In this document: positions 1 to 7,714 of the stretch, one piece after another | Layout: each line of letters opens with the position of its first letter | Position numbering within the stretch: position 1 is the first letter of the stretch | NCBI GenBank assembly: GCA_039030075.1 | Contig: JBCCEW010000006.1 | Coordinates: 124,001 to 188,000 of the forward strand | Source: Myxococcota bacterium | GTDB taxonomy: Bacteria > Myxococcota_A > UBA9160 > SMWR01 | Direction of reading: 5' to 3' | Length of the DNA: 64,000 nucleotides | The notes under the pieces: model-generated | Seen by the model: only the letters and a program-made list of their open reading frames with translations | What the model was told of the DNA's origin: nothing | The model's database searches: none | Position numbers and translations under genes: made by a program

Positions 1-542
1 TCTACAGCGAAGTGATGGACGTGGAGCAGCTGCGTGCCCGTGTGGGCATGGTCTTCCAGAAGCCCAACCCTTTCCCGAAGTCGATCTTCGAGAACGTCGC
101 CTACGGGCCGCGAATCCACGGCCTCGCCGACGATCGCTCCGAGCTAGAGGGGGTCGTCGAGACGAGCCTCTCCCGGGCGGGCCTCTGGGACGAAGTGAAG
201 GATCGCTTGGACGAGGCGGGAACGGCGCTGTCTGGCGGGCAGCAGCAGCGGCTTTGCATCGCGCGCGCGATCGCCGTCGACCCCGAGGTTATCCTGATGG
301 ACGAGCCCTGCTCGGCCCTCGATCCGATCGCCACGGCGCGCATCGAAGAGCTGATCTACGAGCTGCGCGGTCGGTACGCAATCGCGATCGTGACCCACAA
401 CATGCAGCAGGCGGCACGGGTGTCCCAGCGAACGGCGTTCTTCCACCTCGGCGTGCTCGTCGAGTACGGCCGCACGGACGAGATCTTCACGAACCCGAAG
501 GAGCAGCGCACCAGCGACTACATCACGGGGCGCTACGGATGA
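1..542 (+). CDS. pstB: Phosphate ABC transporter ATP-binding protein PstB (5' end outside window)
   Basis: This is the C-terminal two thirds of the ATPase that drives the PstSCAB high-affinity phosphate importer at the inner membrane. The frame is open at the left edge, so the true start lies upstream. Visible motifs in order are the Q-loop FQKPNPFP typical of PstB, the ABC signature LSGGQQQR, Walker B VILMDEP followed by the D-loop SALDP, and the switch histidine in IVTHNM. The protein ends with the usual PstB tail (DYITGRYG). Its stop codon overlaps the phoU start (ATGA), so the two are co-translated as in other pho operons. Assignment is firm; only the N-terminus and Walker A are missing. 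Confidence 0.97.
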   Translation, partial: YSEVMDVEQLRARVGMVFQKPNPFPKSIFENVAYGPRIHGLADDRSELEGVVETSLSRAGLWDEVKDRLDEAGTALSGGQQQRLCIARAIAVDPEVILMDEPCSALDPIATARIEELIYELRGRYAIAIVTHNMQQAARVSQRTAFFHLGVLVEYGRTDEIFTNPKEQRTSDYITGRYG

Positions 543-1225
543 GCCGACTCTTCGACAGCGTTCTCGAGGAGCTGCGCGAAGACCTCTACCGGATGGGGAG
601 TCGCGCCGAGGCGATCCTCGACAAGGCCATGCGCTCGTTCTGGGACCGCGATGTCGACCTCGCACAGCAGGTCGCGGACGACGACATCGAGATCGATCGG
701 CTCGAGGTGGCGATCGACGAGCGCGTGCTGAAGGCGTTGGCGCTCCAAGCCCCCGTCGCCGAGGACCTCCGCGAGGTGATGGCGGCGAAGATGATCGCCA
801 CGGACCTCGAGCGCGTCGGCGATCTCGCGCGCAACATCGCGAAGAGCGCGCGGCGCATCAGCAGTCACCCGAGCATGCCGTACCCCGCGGCGCTGACCAC
901 CCTGGCACGCGCGGCGCAGCGCGTGCTTCGGAGCTCACTGGATGCCTTCAGTCGAACGGACGCGGACCTCGCTCGCGCGGTGATGGCCGAAGACGACACG
1001 ATCGACGGAATCCAGGACGAGGTCGTGCAGAGCATGCTGCGCGAGATCCAGCTCCACCCGGAGAAGGCGTCGCAGGAAGTGGACGTCATCATGGTCGCGA
1101 AGCATCTGGAACGCGTCGGCGATCACGCCACGAACATCGCCGAAGACGTGATCCTGGTGGCCGAGGCGCGCAACGTGAAGCACGCCGCCAAGTTGGAGCG
1201 TGCCGACGCGAACGCGCGGCGCTAG
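539..1225 (+). CDS. phoU: Phosphate transport system accessory protein PhoU
   Basis: 228 aa, the usual PhoU length. It contains the two PhoU helical repeats, each with the E-R-V-G-D metal-binding signature: [12 protein letters not shown] near residue 90 and [14 protein letters not shown] near residue 188. PhoU links Pst transporter activity to the PhoR/PhoB two-component system and represses the Pho regulon when phosphate is plentiful. The ATG overlaps the pstB stop by four bases. The TAG stop is the same CTAG palindrome used by the convergent gene, so there is no intergenic terminator between them. Confidence 0.97.
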   Translation: MSRLFDSVLEELREDLYRMGSRAEAILDKAMRSFWDRDVDLAQQVADDDIEIDRLEVAIDERVLKALALQAPVAEDLREVMAAKMIATDLERVGDLARNIAKSARRISSHPSMPYPAALTTLARAAQRVLRSSLDAFSRTDADLARAVMAEDDTIDGIQDEVVQSMLREIQLHPEKASQEVDVIMVAKHLERVGDHATNIAEDVILVAEARNVKHAAKLERADANARR

Positions 1226-1848
1226 CGACCGGTCAGCAGCGCGTCGCGAACCGACGCGTCGAGCGGACTTTCGCCGAGCCAGATCGCGAAGTACGCCGAA
1301 GCGAAGTCGGCGCCCGGGATGCTGCCGAGGGGCACGTCGTTCTTCGCGAGCACGGTGCCGTTGCCCGGCACGTAGGTGAGCGAGTAGCGATCGCCCGGTG
1401 CCACGTCCTCGTAGAGGGCGTTCAGCTGGCGCAGACGCGGTCCGAGGGTCGCAAGGGTCGCGTCGTCGACGTTCTCGCGGAGCATGGCGTCGCCCGCCTC
1501 GGCGATGTCCTGCCCCCGCAGATTCCAGAAGTACTCGAGCTCGAGGCGCTTCGGCACGTCTTCCAGGGCCTGCGCACCCGGCGTCTCGTCTTCGAGGTAG
1601 AGCGCCGCGACGTAGGCCTTGATCACCCAGCGGTAGCGATGCAGCGCGAGTCCATGCAGGGACAGCTCGACGTCGCCCGTGTCCACGCGTTCTGCGAAGC
1701 GCACCCCTTCCAGGGTGGCGGTCGAACCGGGCAGTGCGAACAGGCAGGCCGCGAGCAGGGCCAGCAGGCCCGTGGCCCGGCGCCGGACGAGGGCGGGCCG
1801 GAGGCGCAGTCGGTGCACGGGAATCCTCTCGAAGGGCGCGGCAGCCAT
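1222..1848 (-). CDS. Secreted chalcone-isomerase-like protein
   Basis: 208 aa. An Arg-rich n-region and a hydrophobic stretch ending near ALPGSTA form a probable signal peptide (residues about 20-45), so the protein is likely periplasmic. The mature part has the bacterial chalcone-isomerase-like layout: an opening TLEGVRF, a central WVIKAYVAALYLED strand, and a C-terminal segment FASAYFAIWLGESPLD. Bacterial members of this fold are not flavonoid enzymes and their substrate is unknown; fatty-acid binding has been suggested for the fold. A GTG at 1818 is an alternative start. It converges on phoU and shares its stop palindrome. Confidence 0.8.
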   Translation of the reverse strand: MAAAPFERIPVHRLRLRPALVRRRATGLLALLAACLFALPGSTATLEGVRFAERVDTGDVELSLHGLALHRYRWVIKAYVAALYLEDETPGAQALEDVPKRLELEYFWNLRGQDIAEAGDAMLRENVDDATLATLGPRLRQLNALYEDVAPGDRYSLTYVPGNGTVLAKNDVPLGSIPGADFASAYFAIWLGESPLDASVRDALLTGR

Positions 1849-2001
1849 GACCGACTCATCGGTCGGGCGGCGGAGCCCCTGAAACCGCGGGGCTCCGAAA
1901 ACGGGATCGGCCCCTCGAGCGGCGCCGTCAGTGCTCTCAGACTAACCGCGCCGCCCAGGGATTCACGCCGGCGGGCGGGTCTGTGCAGCCCCCGGGGAGG
2001 G

Positions 2002-2418
2002 CTACCCGAACTCGACGACCGCGCTTCCCGGCGTCGTGTTCTTGCCGTCTGCGTTCGTAGCGGCGAGCTCGACCTCGGCCCGTTGCTTGCCACCTTCCTC
2101 GAACTTGCGCGTCACGCGCCCGGTCAGGGTCAACTCACCGTCGGGCAGGTCCATGCCCCGGTACTGACACGAGAGCTTCACGATGCGCCCGCCGTGGTCG
2201 AGCCAGTTCGAGACCAGCTCGCCGAGGGCGGCGTACTTGAAACGACCGTGCACGATGATCGAGCCGATCGCCTGGCTCTGGGGAAAGTTGTAGTCGTGGT
2301 GGAGCGGGTTGAAGTCGCCGCCCCCCGCCGAGTACTTCACGAGCTGCTGCAGGCTGGGGGCCTTCTTCAGCACCGGCAGTTCGTCGCCTTCTTTGAACGC
2401 GTCCCAGGAAAGCGGCAT
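2002..2418 (-). CDS. MaoC-like (R)-hydroxyacyl dehydratase, HadB-type subunit
   Basis: 138 aa, a single hot-dog domain. The hydratase signature is clear: SAGGGDFNPLHHDYNF near residues 31-46, with Asp and His as the expected catalytic pair, followed by IVHGRFKYAALGELVSNW. It lies 10 bp downstream of the FAS1-like dehydratase half in the same operon. This order (N-terminal half, then MaoC half) resembles mycobacterial HadA-HadB, where a heterodimer hydrates or dehydrates (3R)-hydroxyacyl thioesters. The start chosen is MPLSWDAF, because residues upstream of it come from read-through of the junction. Whether the substrate is CoA- or ACP-bound cannot be told from sequence. Confidence 0.88.
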   Translation of the reverse strand: MPLSWDAFKEGDELPVLKKAPSLQQLVKYSAGGGDFNPLHHDYNFPQSQAIGSIIVHGRFKYAALGELVSNWLDHGGRIVKLSCQYRGMDLPDGELTLTGRVTRKFEEGGKQRAEVELAATNADGKNTTPGSAVVEFG

Positions 2419-2428
2419 GGCAGGGCTC

Positions 2429-2920
2429 CTAGTAGTAGATGGCCTGGCTGCGCTGGACAGCCACGACGACATCGTCCTGGTTCTTGTAGGTGGTGGTGCC
2501 GGTCACGACGAGCATCTGGCCCGTCGTCTTGCTCTGCTTGACCGACAGGTCCGAGATCTGGCTCGACACCTGAAGCGTGTCGCCGGCGCAGATGTCGGCG
2601 AAGTACTCGGTCTCGGCGCCGCCATCGAGCACGTTCTTGAGCCCGTGCTTCAGCCGCGGCCCGGTCTCTCGCGGGCCGCTGAAGGTCTCGTCGCTCTTTC
2701 CCGGGATGAAGACGGGCGTGCCCAGGTAGGTGGGAGGGCAGGGGAGCGAGCGGTAGCCCGCGGCCTGGGCGGCAGCGATGTCGAAGTACACCGGGTCGGC
2801 GTAGCCGACGCCTCGGGCGAAGCCCCGCACACTGGTGGTGGTGACCTCGTAGGTCCAGGGAGACGATTCGACCCCCACGACCGACTGCATCTCGGGGGTG
2901 ATCTCGAAGTTCTCGGCCAC
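2429..2920 (-). CDS. FAS1-like dehydratase (MaoC_dehydrat_N), HadA-type subunit
   Basis: 163 aa from a GTG start with a good ribosome-binding site (GGAGAAC, 3 nt before GTG). The fold is the inactive hot-dog half of two-part (R)-hydratases: SSPWTYEVTTTSVRGFARGV near the N-terminus, PPTYLGTPVF in the middle, and YFADICAGDTLQVSSQI near residue 110. Longer forms up to 3082 add low-complexity sequence and are unlikely. It is the first gene of the leftward operon with the MaoC half and is divergent from the thiolase gene, with a palindrome between them. Together these genes suggest beta-oxidation-like or steroid side-chain chemistry. Confidence 0.85.
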   Translation of the reverse strand: MAENFEITPEMQSVVGVESSPWTYEVTTTSVRGFARGVGYADPVYFDIAAAQAAGYRSLPCPPTYLGTPVFIPGKSDETFSGPRETGPRLKHGLKNVLDGGAETEYFADICAGDTLQVSSQISDLSVKQSKTTGQMLVVTGTTTYKNQDDVVVAVQRSQAIYY

Positions 2921-3075
2921 GGCGTTCTCCTTGTGCCCGTGCGCGGACGAAGTGGGCGGTCTCGAGAGACCGGAAGGGATGGGAGGGACCCGGATCGGTG
3001 GGCGCCACGCCGGCGATTCCACCCCGCTGCACCCGGCCGCCGAGGCGGCGGTTCGAGCCCTTGTGGCGCCTCTTT

Positions 3076-3094
3076 GTGACACCTAGTCTGTCAC
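3076..3094. promoter_or_regulatory. 19-bp palindromic operator candidate in divergent lipid promoter
   Basis: Perfect 6-bp arms GTGACA and TGTCAC separated by 7 bp (cctagtc), in the 251-bp gap between the dehydratase pair and the thiolase gene. Size and position fit a TetR- or GntR-type dimer binding site able to control both directions. No regulator gene is adjacent, so its identity is open. Confidence 0.5.
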
Positions 3095-3171
3095 TTTGCG
3101 CCTGCTAGCGCACCCTTGAAACCGCGTCGGAACCACGTCCGAACGCGCGCCACACCGGAGGTTTCCCCCCC

Positions 3172-4368
3172 ATGGCCCGAGAAGCCGTCATCGTCGACAG
3201 CGTTCGCACCGGTCTGACCAAGGCCCATCGCGGCTCGTTCAACATGACCGAGCCCGTCGACTACACCGCCCACGCGCTGCGCGAAGTCGTCGCGCGACAC
3301 GAAAACCTCGATCCGGCGGAGATCGAGGACGTCAACCTCGGCTGCGGCATCCCGGAAGGCTGCCAGGGCATGAACATGGGCCGCATCGCCGCCATGGCGG
3401 CGGGCTTCCCGAAGGAGGTCGCGGCGACGACGGTCACGCGCTTCTGCTCGTCGGGCTCCCAGTCGATCGCGATGGCCGCTCACGAGATCCTGCACGAAGG
3501 TGCAGAAGTCGCCATCGGCGCGGGCGTCGAGACGATCACGATGATGCAGGACGGCACGTCCAACCAGAATCGCGTCGTCAACGCCACGGCCCAGAAGCGC
3601 TTCCCGGGTCTCTACTTCCCGATGGGCGTCACCGCCGAGATCGTCGCCGAGCGTTACAACATCTCACGCGAGGATCAGGACGCCTACGCCCTGCAGAGCC
3701 AGCAGCGCTACGCGGCGGCGGTGAAGGACGGCAAGATCGCCGAAGACATCGTGCCGATGACGGTCACGCGCCGCGTGATGAAGAAGGGCGAAGATCCCTA
3801 CGAGGAAGAGTTCGTCGTCGAAGCCGACGAGTGCAACCGACCGAACACCACGCTGGAGGGGCTCGCGAAACTCCCGCCGGTGTTCAAGAAGCCGGAAGAG
3901 GGCGGATCGGTGACGGCGGGGAACGCGTCTCAGCTGTCGGACGGCGCGTCCGCGACGCTGCTGATGTCGTCGGACCGCGCGAAGCAGCTCGGGATCGAGC
4001 CGCTCGCCATCTACCGCGGCACGGCGGTGGCCGGCTGCGGCCCCGAGGAGATGGGCATCGGCCCGGTCTTCGCGGTGCCGAAGCTGCTCAAGCGCCACGG
4101 CCTCACCCTCGACGACATCGACATCGTCGAGCTCAACGAGGCCTTCGCGTCGCAGCTCCTGTACTGCCAGCGCGAGCTCGGAATCGACAACGACAAGCTC
4201 AACCCCATCGGCGGCTCGATCTCGATCGGGCACCCCTTCGGCATGACCGGGTCGCGCATGACGGGTCAGCTGGTGCGCGAGCTGCGCCGCACGGGCAAGA
4301 AGTACGGCATCGTCACCATGTGCATCGGTGGCGGTCAGGGCCTCGCCTCGCTCTTCGAGGCCTGCTGA
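3172..4368 (+). CDS. Thiolase (acetyl-CoA acyltransferase)
   Basis: 398 aa, the normal thiolase length. The nucleophilic Cys92 sits in TRFCSSGSQS, the His354 of GHPFG and Cys384 of CIGGGQG complete the active site, and the NEAFA motif is present (VELNEAFASQ). Degradative thiolases cleave 3-ketoacyl-CoA with CoA. The neighbours (two-part hydratase upstream on the other strand, MaoC hydratase 109 bp downstream) place it in a fatty-acid or sterol side-chain oxidation locus rather than in acetoacetyl-CoA synthesis, but this is inference. Start ATG follows a purine-rich stretch (CGGAGG) near 3160. Confidence 0.95.
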   Translation: MAREAVIVDSVRTGLTKAHRGSFNMTEPVDYTAHALREVVARHENLDPAEIEDVNLGCGIPEGCQGMNMGRIAAMAAGFPKEVAATTVTRFCSSGSQSIAMAAHEILHEGAEVAIGAGVETITMMQDGTSNQNRVVNATAQKRFPGLYFPMGVTAEIVAERYNISREDQDAYALQSQQRYAAAVKDGKIAEDIVPMTVTRRVMKKGEDPYEEEFVVEADECNRPNTTLEGLAKLPPVFKKPEEGGSVTAGNASQLSDGASATLLMSSDRAKQLGIEPLAIYRGTAVAGCGPEEMGIGPVFAVPKLLKRHGLTLDDIDIVELNEAFASQLLYCQRELGIDNDKLNPIGGSISIGHPFGMTGSRMTGQLVRELRRTGKKYGIVTMCIGGGQGLASLFEAC

Positions 4369-4384
4369 GTCCGGCGAGTTCCAG

Positions 4385-4414
4385 GCGCCGCCGGTCCTCG
4401 AGGGCCGGCGGCGC
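4385..4414. terminator. GC-rich stem-loop between thiolase and MaoC genes
   Basis: Ten perfect base pairs (GCGCCGCCGG with CCGGCGGCGC) enclose a 10-nt loop that itself contains CCTCGAGG. It sits 17 bp after the thiolase stop. There is no T run, so it may be an attenuator or mRNA-processing hairpin rather than a classical terminator. Confidence 0.45.
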
Positions 4415-4477
4415 TTCGCCGTTCCCGATTCGCACGCCCCCGCTCGGCGCGGGCGGCCTGCCGTGGAGGAATCGATC

Positions 4478-4960
4478 ATGAGCCATGCCGCAAACGCGCT
4501 CGCGCTCTTCCAGAAGCACATCGGAAACGAAGAAGGGGTGGGCGAGTGGTTCCAGGTGGACCAGGCGCGCATCAACGACTTCGCCGATGCGACGCTCGAC
4601 CATCAGTTCATCCACATCGATCCGGAGAAGTCGGCGAAGCTCTCGCCCTACAAGGTGACCATCGCCCACGGCTTCCTCACCCTGTCGCTGGTGCCCTACC
4701 TCGGCGGCAAGGTGCCCCCGGTAGAGCCGAAGGCCTACGAGGGCGTCGTCATGGGCGTGAACTACGGCCTCGAGAAGGTCCGCTTCCCGAACCCGGTGAA
4801 GGTGGATGCGAAGGTGCGCGCACGGCGCACGCTGGCCGGTGTGGAGCAGAAGGCGCCGAACACCCTGCAGCTGAAGCAGGTGGTGACGATCGAGATCGAA
4901 GGCGAGGACAAGCCGGGCTGCGTCGCCGAGACGCTGACGCGGCTGATCTTTTCCGACTAG
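4478..4960 (+). CDS. MaoC family (R)-specific enoyl-CoA hydratase, NodN-like
   Basis: 160 aa. The start at 4478 has a strong GGAGGA box 8 nt upstream; a longer frame to 4328 overlaps the thiolase and is not needed. The hydratase signature is DFADATLDHQFIHIDPEK (residues about 32-49), followed by IAHGFLTLSLVPYL. This form, with DHQ in place of GDxNP, is typical of the NodN/MaoC-like hydratases of actinobacteria and myxobacteria. It probably hydrates trans-2-enoyl-CoA to (R)-3-hydroxyacyl-CoA next to the thiolase. Confidence 0.88.
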   Translation: MSHAANALALFQKHIGNEEGVGEWFQVDQARINDFADATLDHQFIHIDPEKSAKLSPYKVTIAHGFLTLSLVPYLGGKVPPVEPKAYEGVVMGVNYGLEKVRFPNPVKVDAKVRARRTLAGVEQKAPNTLQLKQVVTIEIEGEDKPGCVAETLTRLIFSD

Positions 4961-5498
4961 TCCCTCCCTTCCTCCCAGCCCTCGGTGAACGCGGGCAGCG
5001 GGAGTTTGCTTGCGGTCTGCGTGAGGCTCGCGGCGGCCGTGTCCCACCGCGGAATGGCTCGCTGCGGTGCAGGGGTGTCGTTCGACGGCGGTTCCTCCGT
5101 TCGCGCCCCGAGCATCTTGCTCGCCTTCTCTCGGGCTGCGCTGAGTTCCGCTTTGGGACACGGCCGCCGCTCGCGCGCCGGCGCGTCCGCACTCGCTGTA
5201 CTCGCGCGGACGGCGGGTTCCGGGTTTCCGGAGCGGAACTCAGCGCAGCCCGCGGGAGCGCGCGCTGCGCCTCGACGACGCGCGTGAGGGAGAGATGGGG
5301 TGGGGCGCGCAGAGGCCGCAGCGAGCCATTTCGCGGAGGGGAGCCCGGACCCACCGTCCGGCGCCCAGCCGCATCTCGGCGTGACGCTGCCTGTGTTGCT
5401 TCTGTTCTGCCGGTGGTTGAAGGGGCGTTGCCGGTTGTCGACGGGGTTTGCCGTGGTTCGTGGTGGGATCGGTGGGCCGGGCGGCCGATGGAGGAGGA
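4961..5498. other. Gene-free 538-bp stretch between MaoC and DUF1329 genes
   Basis: No convincing protein-coding frame or RNA gene. Frames that cross it are of low complexity and lack ribosome-binding sites. Its main content is the set of inverted repeats at 5030-5336 listed separately. The last part (5400-5498) should hold the promoter of the DUF1329 gene, but I cannot define a -35/-10 pair. Confidence 0.6.
5030..5336. repeat. Three interleaved inverted repeats (17, 21 and 21 bp)
   Basis: Pair A: 5030-5046 with 5154-5170, 17/17 complementary (gcggcggccgtgtccca). Pair B: 5047-5067 with 5316-5336, 20/21. Pair C: 5132-5152 with 5232-5252, 21/21 (core gctgcgctgagttccgct). Arms A-left and B-left are adjacent, and pair C straddles A-right. 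The arrangement could make a large folded RNA or be the remains of a palindromic mobile element. Confidence 0.7.
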
Positions 5499-6791
5499 AT
5501 GCGTCTCCTCGCTGCCATCGCCGTGTTCGCGTGCGCCTTCGCCGCCGCGTCGGAGCCCGCGCAGAAGCCCGCGTTCGCCGAGGGCGATGTCATCTCCTTC
5601 GAAGAGATCGAGAAGCTGCGGCCGTTCCTGCCCGGGCCCTTCTGGCAGCACCGCGACTACTTCTTCTTCGACGGGATGCAGCTCGAGATCGGTCCCACGA
5701 TGGCCGACTACTCGCCGCCGGCCGCCTGGCGGGAGGCGAGCGCGAAGCACGCAGGCGAGGCCCGTATCGGGCCGGACGGCAGCCTCGAGAACTACACCAC
5801 CGGGCGGCCCTTCCCCGGGCCCATCGACTGCGCCGGAGATCCGCACGCTGGCGTCAAGACGATGTGGAACTTCAGCTATCAGTGGGAGGGCGCCGGCGCC
5901 AACGCGCGCTTCCTGTATTCCTACTGGGACCGCGGCGAGCAGCTCCCGCTCTACTACCAGGGGCGCGCCCAGTTCGTGAAGCTGTCGCGGCGGGTCGAGC
6001 CGCGCTACCAGGCCACCGAAGGGGACGTGTTCCGCGGCGAGAAGCGACGCAACGCCGGGGGCCCGACCGTCGACGAGCCCTTCGACGCGCGCGGGATTAC
6101 GCTCCTCACCTTCCGCTACAAGTCGTCGGACCTGCCTCGGAGCGAGGCCCGCAACGACGACACCTGGGTCTATCTGCCGAGTCTGCGCCGGGTGCGCCGG
6201 ATCTCGACGGCCCAGCGCACCGACGCCGTCTCGGGCACCGACTTCACCCTCGACGATCTCTTCAGCTTCAACGGCGTCGTGCCCCAGTACGATTGGACCT
6301 GTATCGGAGAGGCTCAGATGCTCGGCCCGATGAATACGCGCGCGAAGGCGTATCCCTACGCCGACGACTACGCCTTCGGACCCCACGGCATCTCTTTCGC
6401 GAACGATCGCTGGGAGCTCCGCGACGTCGTGACCATCCGGATGCGTCCGAAGAACGACGACCATCCCTACAAGTACAAGGACATCGTCCTCGACAAACAG
6501 ACACTCACGGCGATGTACTCGTTCGCCTACGACCAGAAGGGTGAGATCTGGAAGATCATCACCCACAACAAGCGTTGGAGTGAGGACCACTCGCTCACCG
6601 GGGCCTACTACCCGGGCTGGGAGGGCGTTCCCGAACCTCGGGACCTTCACGTCGTCAGCGACGTGATCCTCAACGTTCAGACGGGGACGGGGAATCGCAT
6701 CGAGTTCTGGGACCGCACGGGCGCTCCGATGGCGTCGAAGGCGAAGATCCGCCGCTTCATCGACGTCGGGCGACTCAGTAAGGGACGCTAG
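5499..6791 (+). CDS. DUF1329 family outer-membrane/periplasmic protein
   Basis: 430 aa with a signal peptide (MRLLAAIAVFACAFAAASEP). The body matches the DUF1329 family: an N-terminal PGPFWQHRDYFFFDG region, a central DTWVYLPSLRRVRRISTAQ segment typical of the LolA-like fold, then FSFNGVVPQYDW and the C-terminal THNKRWSEDH. Family members are often found near RND exporters and hydrocarbon or sterol metabolism genes, but no function is established. The start is set by the signal peptide; a GAGGAGGA box lies directly before the ATG, which is unusually close. An upstream start at 5448 is possible. Confidence 0.85.
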   Translation: MRLLAAIAVFACAFAAASEPAQKPAFAEGDVISFEEIEKLRPFLPGPFWQHRDYFFFDGMQLEIGPTMADYSPPAAWREASAKHAGEARIGPDGSLENYTTGRPFPGPIDCAGDPHAGVKTMWNFSYQWEGAGANARFLYSYWDRGEQLPLYYQGRAQFVKLSRRVEPRYQATEGDVFRGEKRRNAGGPTVDEPFDARGITLLTFRYKSSDLPRSEARNDDTWVYLPSLRRVRRISTAQRTDAVSGTDFTLDDLFSFNGVVPQYDWTCIGEAQMLGPMNTRAKAYPYADDYAFGPHGISFANDRWELRDVVTIRMRPKNDDHPYKYKDIVLDKQTLTAMYSFAYDQKGEIWKIITHNKRWSEDHSLTGAYYPGWEGVPEPRDLHVVSDVILNVQTGTGNRIEFWDRTGAPMASKAKIRRFIDVGRLSKGR

Positions 6792-6873
6792 ACCAGCGAG
6801 ACCCGCGCGTTCCCCGTAGCTTTTCGCGCCGCCCCTCGATAGGGTGACACGCGAACTTCGCTCGGAGGAACCG

Positions 6874-7302
6874 ATGGCCGTCCCCAACCGCAAAGCCCTG
6901 CTCGAGTGGGCGCACAACTACGTCGACCTCTGGAACGCCGGCGACAAAGAGGCCTGGACGGCGAACTGGAAGAAGGTCGGTCCCGGCGAGTTCCGCATGC
7001 TGGATCCCGTCGGTACGCCCGAGAAGGTGGGCTTCGAGCACTGCTGCCTCGACTCCTGGGGGCTCTTTCAGGACCGTGTGAAGTTCAAGTTCCACAACGA
7101 CATCGTGCTCGTGAACGGCAACGAGGTGGCCTGGGTTCTCGAGAACCACATCACCACCGACGGCGACACGATGATGTCGACCAGCATCGAGACCTATCGC
7201 TTCGAGGAGAACGGTGACGTCACGATCCGCACCTACTACAAGGTGCCGGCCCGCGACGACACCGAGCTCGGCGAGATGTTCCAGACCTACCTGCCCCAGT
7301 AG
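6874..7302 (+). CDS. SnoaL/NTF2-like protein
   Basis: 142 aa with GGAGGAA 3 nt before ATG. It has the small cone-shaped SnoaL/NTF2 fold pattern: an opening helix WAHNYVDLWNAGDKEAWTANW, a strand-rich middle (KFKFHNDIVLVNGNEVAWVLEN) and a closing YRFEENGDVTIRTYY. Members are polyketide cyclases, steroid isomerases or dehydratases, or binding proteins. With the DUF1329 gene 82 bp upstream and the acyl-CoA genes, a role on a hydrophobic substrate is plausible but not shown. Confidence 0.75.
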   Translation: MAVPNRKALLEWAHNYVDLWNAGDKEAWTANWKKVGPGEFRMLDPVGTPEKVGFEHCCLDSWGLFQDRVKFKFHNDIVLVNGNEVAWVLENHITTDGDTMMSTSIETYRFEENGDVTIRTYYKVPARDDTELGEMFQTYLPQ

Positions 7303-7309
7303 GCGAGCG

Positions 7310-7714
7310 TCAGCCTCTCTCGAAGCGCGGCCCTCGCGCCAGCCGGATCGGACCGCGCGCCGTGGTCGGGTCGACGGGCTTGCCGTGTTGCCGCCAGACG
7401 ACGCGTCCTTCGTGCGCGAGGCGCCGCGCGGCCGCGCGCACGTCGTTCATGCGCGGTCGCCAGGCATCGGGCCAGAGCGTGCGTGCCGGCTCCGACGGGC
7501 ACACGGTTCCCTGGCGCGCGCCGAGCAGGGCCAGGATCGCCTGCTCGACGCGTTCGCCGCCGCCGCGGCGCGCTTCGCGCCGACAGCGCGCGCCGCAGTA
7601 CCTCACCTGGGGCCAGACGCGCTGCCACTTCCGGCGCCAGCTGAAGGGGCGGCCGCAGTGGCTGCAGAGTTTCGTCTCGCCCTGTTTGCGAAGTAGATCC
7701 CGCCGGCCGCTCAC
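7310..7714 (-). CDS. DUF2256-DUF3253 fusion protein
   Basis: 134 aa from a GTG whose last two bases are the TG of the photolyase stop TGA (GTGA). Residues about 16-41 are a DUF2256 zinc-finger-like module with four Cys (C-S-H-C, then C-G-A-R-C) around the basic core RKWQRVWPQVRYC. The rest is DUF3253, a winged-helix-like domain ending in KPVDPTTARGPIRLARG. DUF2256 genes are commonly found beside FeS-type cryptochromes. Here the two domains are one chain coupled to the photolyase. The function is unknown; it could be an accessory nucleic-acid-binding protein for the photolyase. Confidence 0.82.
   Translation of the reverse strand: MSGRRDLLRKQGETKLCSHCGRPFSWRRKWQRVWPQVRYCGARCRREARRGGGERVEQAILALLGARQGTVCPSEPARTLWPDAWRPRMNDVRAAARRLAHEGRVVWRQHGKPVDPTTARGPIRLARGPRFERG

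Noticed and set aside
5030-5336. CRISPR array
   Set aside because: Repeats are inverted and not regularly spaced direct repeats, and there are no cas genes.
4749-6917. 722-codon open frame on the minus strand across the MaoC, intergenic and DUF1329 region
   Set aside because: High G+C makes long chance frames. Composition is Arg/Pro-rich low complexity, it has no family match, and real genes on the other strand explain the sequence.
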